NCBI GenBank assembly: GCA_019245115.1
Contig: JAFARZ010000220.1
Location: forward strand, 95,083 to 159,082
Length of the DNA stretch: 64,000 bases
Source of the DNA: Streptosporangiaceae bacterium
GTDB lineage: Bacteria > Actinomycetota > Actinomycetes > Streptosporangiales > Streptosporangiaceae
Direction: 5' to 3'
Positions 60,987 to 64,000 of this stretch are shown in pieces. The position numbers and the translations under genes are program-made. Below the pieces are notes generated by a model. The model had not been told where the DNA came from. It made no database searches and saw nothing but the letters and a program-made list of their open reading frames with translations. Position 1 is the first letter of the stretch. Each line of letters starts with the position of its first letter.

Positions 60987-62183
60987 CTAGGCGGGATCGA
61001 GGTACCACCGTACGTTCGTTATAAAGATCTTTAAGAGGCCCGCGCGGTCGAATCGCTCGATGAGGGTTGGTTTGCGCTGGTGCTCTTGGCGGATTAGGCC
61101 GAAGCGCCGCTCGAACTCCGCGCCTTGTCCGTCGCGCCGGGCCAGCTCGCGCAGGTCGGCGAGCAGTGCGACCGCGGCGTCGTATTCCGCTGGCAGCCTG
61201 GTTCTGATCCGTCTGCTCGCGTCCGTCCAGGCTGCCTCAGGGTCGCGGGCCAGCGCATCGAGCCGCCTCTCCCTGGCGAGCGCGAGTTCCCGTTCACGCC
61301 GCGCCTGCTGTGCGGCGCGTGCGGCAGCCTCTCTTTCCTCGCGCTCGCGGCGGTGCTGGGCGGCGGCGTCCTGGAGTTCGGAAATGGTGAGGCGCGGGCC
61401 GTCGCCGTCCTTGTTACCTGGAGTCCCGTGGAGCCTGTGCAGCAACTCCAGCCGGACCCGTGCGCCTTCGCCCTGTGCGGCCAGCAGCAAGAGGCGGTCT
61501 TTCTCGTCGGCCTTGAGGCTCGCGATGCAGTCGGTCAGGGCATCGGCATCGTGGTTAGCGGCGGTAAGCGGGGCGCTGACGGAGGTAGCGGCTTCGAGCA
61601 GGTCGTCGTCTACGCGCAGGAAATCTGCGAGGGCTCGCTGCGCGCCGGTGAGCGATCCGAGTCCGGCCGGAACCGGCGGGGGCAGCAGTTCTTCGTCTTC
61701 CTCGTCGAAGTCGTCGTCGTATATGCTCCAGGCGGCGAGCCACGCGAGGTACAGCGGCCTTTCGTCCCCGGCGGCGAGTTCGGCGCGGACTCCGGCGATG
61801 GCCGCCAGCGAGTGGGTCGCGCCTTCCTCCCAGTCGCCAGGTTCGTCTTCGCTGACCATCTCGATGATCACGTGCTCGTCGGTGACCGACACGGTTACCT
61901 GGTCGTCCATGCAATACTGCTCGGCGACCTCGGGGTCAAGGATCGCTCTGGGCAGCCGCAGCATGATCCGGTGGGTGCCCCAGTTGGCCAGGTACAGATG
62001 AGCGTCGTAGTAGTTCCGCATGAGTTCGGCTGGATTGCCGCGGAAGTCGCCCCAGTGGTACTCATTGGTGAAGCTGGTGGCGGTGATCTCGGCGCGAGAT
62101 GACAGGCGCCGCACTTCGTCCTGTTCTTCGGCGGTCAGCGGCCGGTCCAGCGCCAGGAATTCGTAGTACTGATACTCGCTCAC
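60987..62183 (-). CDS. Conserved protein of unknown function with a coiled-coil C-terminus
   Basis: The 398-residue protein begins YYEFLALDRPLTAEEQDEVRRLSSRAEITATSFTNEYHWGDFRG, a pattern I have seen in actinobacterial proteins of unknown role that lie near SWIM zinc-finger genes; none is visible here. A central acidic stretch (DDDFDEEDEELLPPP) is followed by a long coiled coil (QHRREREEREAAARAAQQARRERELALARERR). The C-terminus ends with ITNVRWYL, coded by the recurring motif in a different frame. The start is GTG at 62183. I cannot assign a function. Confidence 0.65.
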   Translation of the reverse strand: MSEYQYYEFLALDRPLTAEEQDEVRRLSSRAEITATSFTNEYHWGDFRGNPAELMRNYYDAHLYLANWGTHRIMLRLPRAILDPEVAEQYCMDDQVTVSVTDEHVIIEMVSEDEPGDWEEGATHSLAAIAGVRAELAAGDERPLYLAWLAAWSIYDDDFDEEDEELLPPPVPAGLGSLTGAQRALADFLRVDDDLLEAATSVSAPLTAANHDADALTDCIASLKADEKDRLLLLAAQGEGARVRLELLHRLHGTPGNKDGDGPRLTISELQDAAAQHRREREEREAAARAAQQARRERELALARERRLDALARDPEAAWTDASRRIRTRLPAEYDAAVALLADLRELARRDGQGAEFERRFGLIRQEHQRKPTLIERFDRAGLLKIFITNVRWYLDPA

Positions 62184-62187
62184 TGCG

Positions 62188-62280
62188 TCACCCTGCCCAG
62201 CGCCGGTAGGCGGCGATCCAGTCCGCGCCGGGGGGAGGCGGCGTCGGCAGCGGCAGTTCCGCTGCGTCTGGGTCTGTCAC
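62188..62280 (-). CDS. Possible very small gene before the unknown protein
   Basis: A GTG at 62278-62280 opens 30 codons (VTDPDAAELPLPTPPPPGAD, then WIAAYRRWAG) that end four bases before the GTG of the 60987-62183 gene. A small coupled leader or partner peptide is possible. No ribosome site is clear and no family is known, so the evidence is thin. Confidence 0.25.
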   Translation of the reverse strand: MTDPDAAELPLPTPPPPGADWIAAYRRWAG

Positions 62281-62425
62281 AGCCGTCAGCGTAGAGCAGG
62301 CGCCGTCACGACCGCTGCGAAATCGCCGGTCTGCCCGGGGATGGCTAATGATCGGCGCAGGGCCACCGGGCGGAGCCGGGTCTTCCGCTTCTGGTTTTGT
62401 CAGTGGCGTCTGCGACACTCCGGCC

Positions 62426-62923
62426 ATGAACACTCTCAGCAACGTCGATGTGTCAGAACCTGAACCGTGGTCCGTCGATCCAGATCAAGCCGCGTTCCGC
62501 GACGAGGTCCTGCACCACCTTGCGGGCCTCCCGTTCGATACCGACGGGAAGATCAGCCGTACCCTGTGGCTGATCTACGTCGCCCCTTGGCGGCAGACCT
62601 GGACCAAGGCTGTTCTGCCGCTCGATGACTCGCTCGATGTGCCTGACCGGAAGGACATCGAGGGTTGGTGTGACCTGATGGCGCTGTTCCTGAAGCGTCC
62701 TGCGGTCTACGACGGCGAGGCGCTGGTGGCGCTGCGCAGGCCCGGAACGATGCGGGCAGGGATCAGTGAGGCGGACGAGTACATCTTCCGCGCGCTGTGT
62801 GAGGCAACCGCCCGGCGGGATACGGTGCCGTGGGCCTTCTACGTGACCGGTCCAGATGGGGTCTGGGAGGTCACAGAATTCGTCCAGCGAGGCAGGAAGG
62901 CATTCTCGCTGGTACGAACCTGA
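62426..62923 (+). CDS. Protein of unknown function
   Basis: The 165-residue product is soluble and acidic, with FRDEVLHHLAGLPFDTDGKISRTLWLIYVAPWRQTW, LDVPDRKDIEGWCDLMALFL and AGISEADEYIFRALCEATARRDTVPWAFYV. I recognise no domain or catalytic motif. ATG at 62426 is the most likely start, although a GTG upstream is in frame. It diverges from the genes on the minus strand and stands alone before the DUF222 gene. Confidence 0.55.
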   Translation: MNTLSNVDVSEPEPWSVDPDQAAFRDEVLHHLAGLPFDTDGKISRTLWLIYVAPWRQTWTKAVLPLDDSLDVPDRKDIEGWCDLMALFLKRPAVYDGEALVALRRPGTMRAGISEADEYIFRALCEATARRDTVPWAFYVTGPDGVWEVTEFVQRGRKAFSLVRT

Positions 62924-63107
62924 TGCTGGGCTGGATATGCCCTTCGTCGGCATGGGCGACGCTGATTAGTGTCGCCTGTCGGTCCGCGTGTTCTTGGCAT
63001 GTTGTTCTCTGTCAGCGAACAGAACGAGCTGGTAGCTCATGATGTAGCCGTGATAAGATTCGATTATCTTCATAGCGGCGACCCGGCCGGGAAGGGGGTG
63101 GACGCGG

Positions 63108-64000
63108 ATGGATGGACCGGTACCAGCGGGCGGGAGCACCAGGGATCTGAACAGCAGAGCCGAGGATGCGATGATCGCCGGGCATGCCGCATGTGATGAT
63201 GAGCCGCCGTGGCTGGAGGATGATCTGCCGCCTGATCCTGATGGTGATGACCGGGACTGGCCGGGTGGCCTCGCCGAAGTGGCGGCCCAGGCGGATGCTG
63301 AGGAGGCGGAGCAGGCGGAGATCCGGTGGCGGCTGCTGGCCGCCGGGGTCGAGACCGGGTTCGCACATAGTCCTGGTGCGCCGGTGATCCCCGGTGTGCA
63401 GTCCGGCCCGGCGGGCGGGTTCGGGCAGGGCCAGCCGTGGGATACCGCGGTCCCGGATACGATCCTGGCCGGGCGGGCTGATTACGCCTCGGGTCAGGCG
63501 CGGGACTTCGCCGGGGTCAGCGACGATGAGCTGTTTGGCGTGCTCGGTGCCCGGCGCCGGCTGGAATCACGCCAGGCCTGGGAGCGGCTGGCCGTGGTGG
63601 CGGAGGTCATCCGCCGCCGTCCCGCACCGGGCTGTAAGCTGCGGGGCCCGGCGGCCATGCCGCAGGTGTGGTCCGAGGGCACCGCGGGGGAACTGGCGCT
63701 GGGCCTGGCGGTCGACCGGCGGACCGCGGATCACCTGCTCGGCCTGGCGTGGGATCTGTGCGTCAAGCTGCCGCTGACCTCCGCCAGGCTCCGCGACGGG
63801 GTGATCGATGAGCGGAAAGCGGCCACGATCGCGCTGCACTGCGCGAACCTGACCCCGGAGGAGGCCCGGCAGGCCGAGGCGATCCTGTTCGCCCATCCCG
63901 ATGTGGCGATGATGACCCACGGCAGGGTGCGGGACCGGATCGCGCGTGCGGTGATCGAGGTGAATCCCGCCGCCGCGCGGAAGAACCGTGAGGATGCGGC
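63108..64000 (+). CDS. DUF222 (13E12-type) HNH protein, cut by the window edge
   Basis: The frame from the ATG at 63108 is open to the last base. The visible 297 residues hold a low-complexity acidic N-terminus (EPPWLEDDLPPDPDGDDRDW), then the DUF222 pattern SDDELFGVLGARRRLESRQAWERLAVVAEVIRRRP, TAGELALGLAVDRRTADHLLGLAWDL and LRDGVIDERKAATIALHC. The HNH nuclease domain expected at the C-terminus lies beyond the window. AAGGGGG sits nine bases before the ATG. Members are very common and multi-copy in actinobacteria, and often host mobile introns; their role is unclear. Confidence 0.8.
   Translation, partial: MDGPVPAGGSTRDLNSRAEDAMIAGHAACDDEPPWLEDDLPPDPDGDDRDWPGGLAEVAAQADAEEAEQAEIRWRLLAAGVETGFAHSPGAPVIPGVQSGPAGGFGQGQPWDTAVPDTILAGRADYASGQARDFAGVSDDELFGVLGARRRLESRQAWERLAVVAEVIRRRPAPGCKLRGPAAMPQVWSEGTAGELALGLAVDRRTADHLLGLAWDLCVKLPLTSARLRDGVIDERKAATIALHCANLTPEEARQAEAILFAHPDVAMMTHGRVRDRIARAVIEVNPAAARKNREDA

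Overview
This 64 kb window looks like chromosomal DNA of a high-GC, probably filamentous, actinobacterium. GTG starts and 4-base GTGA/ATGA stop-start overlaps are frequent. Several families are typical of that group: DUF5753 and DUF397 regulators, a DUF222 HNH gene, a DUF4232 lipoprotein, pRiA4b ORF-3-like proteins and an F420-type luciferase-like oxidoreductase. No rRNA, tRNA, CRISPR array or replication origin was recognised.

Layout. 0-25 kb is mostly metabolic and regulatory: a DnaJ-type zinc-finger protein, an alpha/beta hydrolase, two paralogous membrane GGDEF proteins, a MarR/acyl-CoA synthetase pair, acetyltransferases, an MFS permease, a GalE-like epimerase, a MerR regulator, an APH-fold gene pair, an ECF sigma factor, NUDIX and HAD hydrolases, and a HipA-like kinase with a DUF3037 partner. 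24-28 kb has a DapA-like/flavoprotein pair, a luciferase-like gene without its own stop, and an amidase. An IS5-like element (28.15-29.02 kb) precedes a complete type II Wadjet operon jetABCD (29.8-38.2 kb). That operon runs without a gap into an amidohydrolase and a two-component system (to 41.85 kb). 42-44 kb has small unknown genes and repeats, followed by an L,D-transpeptidase. 45.8-64 kb is defence-like: a UPF1-type helicase, a SNF2 helicase with a zinc-ribbon partner, a Uma2 nuclease, an HTH/DUF397 pair, a PUA/EVE-like HNH nuclease and a DUF222 HNH gene cut by the window edge.

The most unusual content is of three kinds. (1) A two-gene module occurs three times (5.6, 42.5 and 60 kb). It pairs a protein that looks like a RelA/SpoT-fold nucleotidyltransferase with a conserved acidic protein of about 85 residues whose start overlaps or abuts the first gene's stop. 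This is a candidate undescribed toxin-antitoxin or alarmone-type system. (2) A dispersed, hairpin-forming repeat of about 172 bp occurs four times, each copy next to short GC-rich tandem repeats. (3) A short motif with core ACGAACGTACGGTGGT recurs about eight times, in genes and between them, on both strands. Assignments come from reading motifs by eye; no database search was run.
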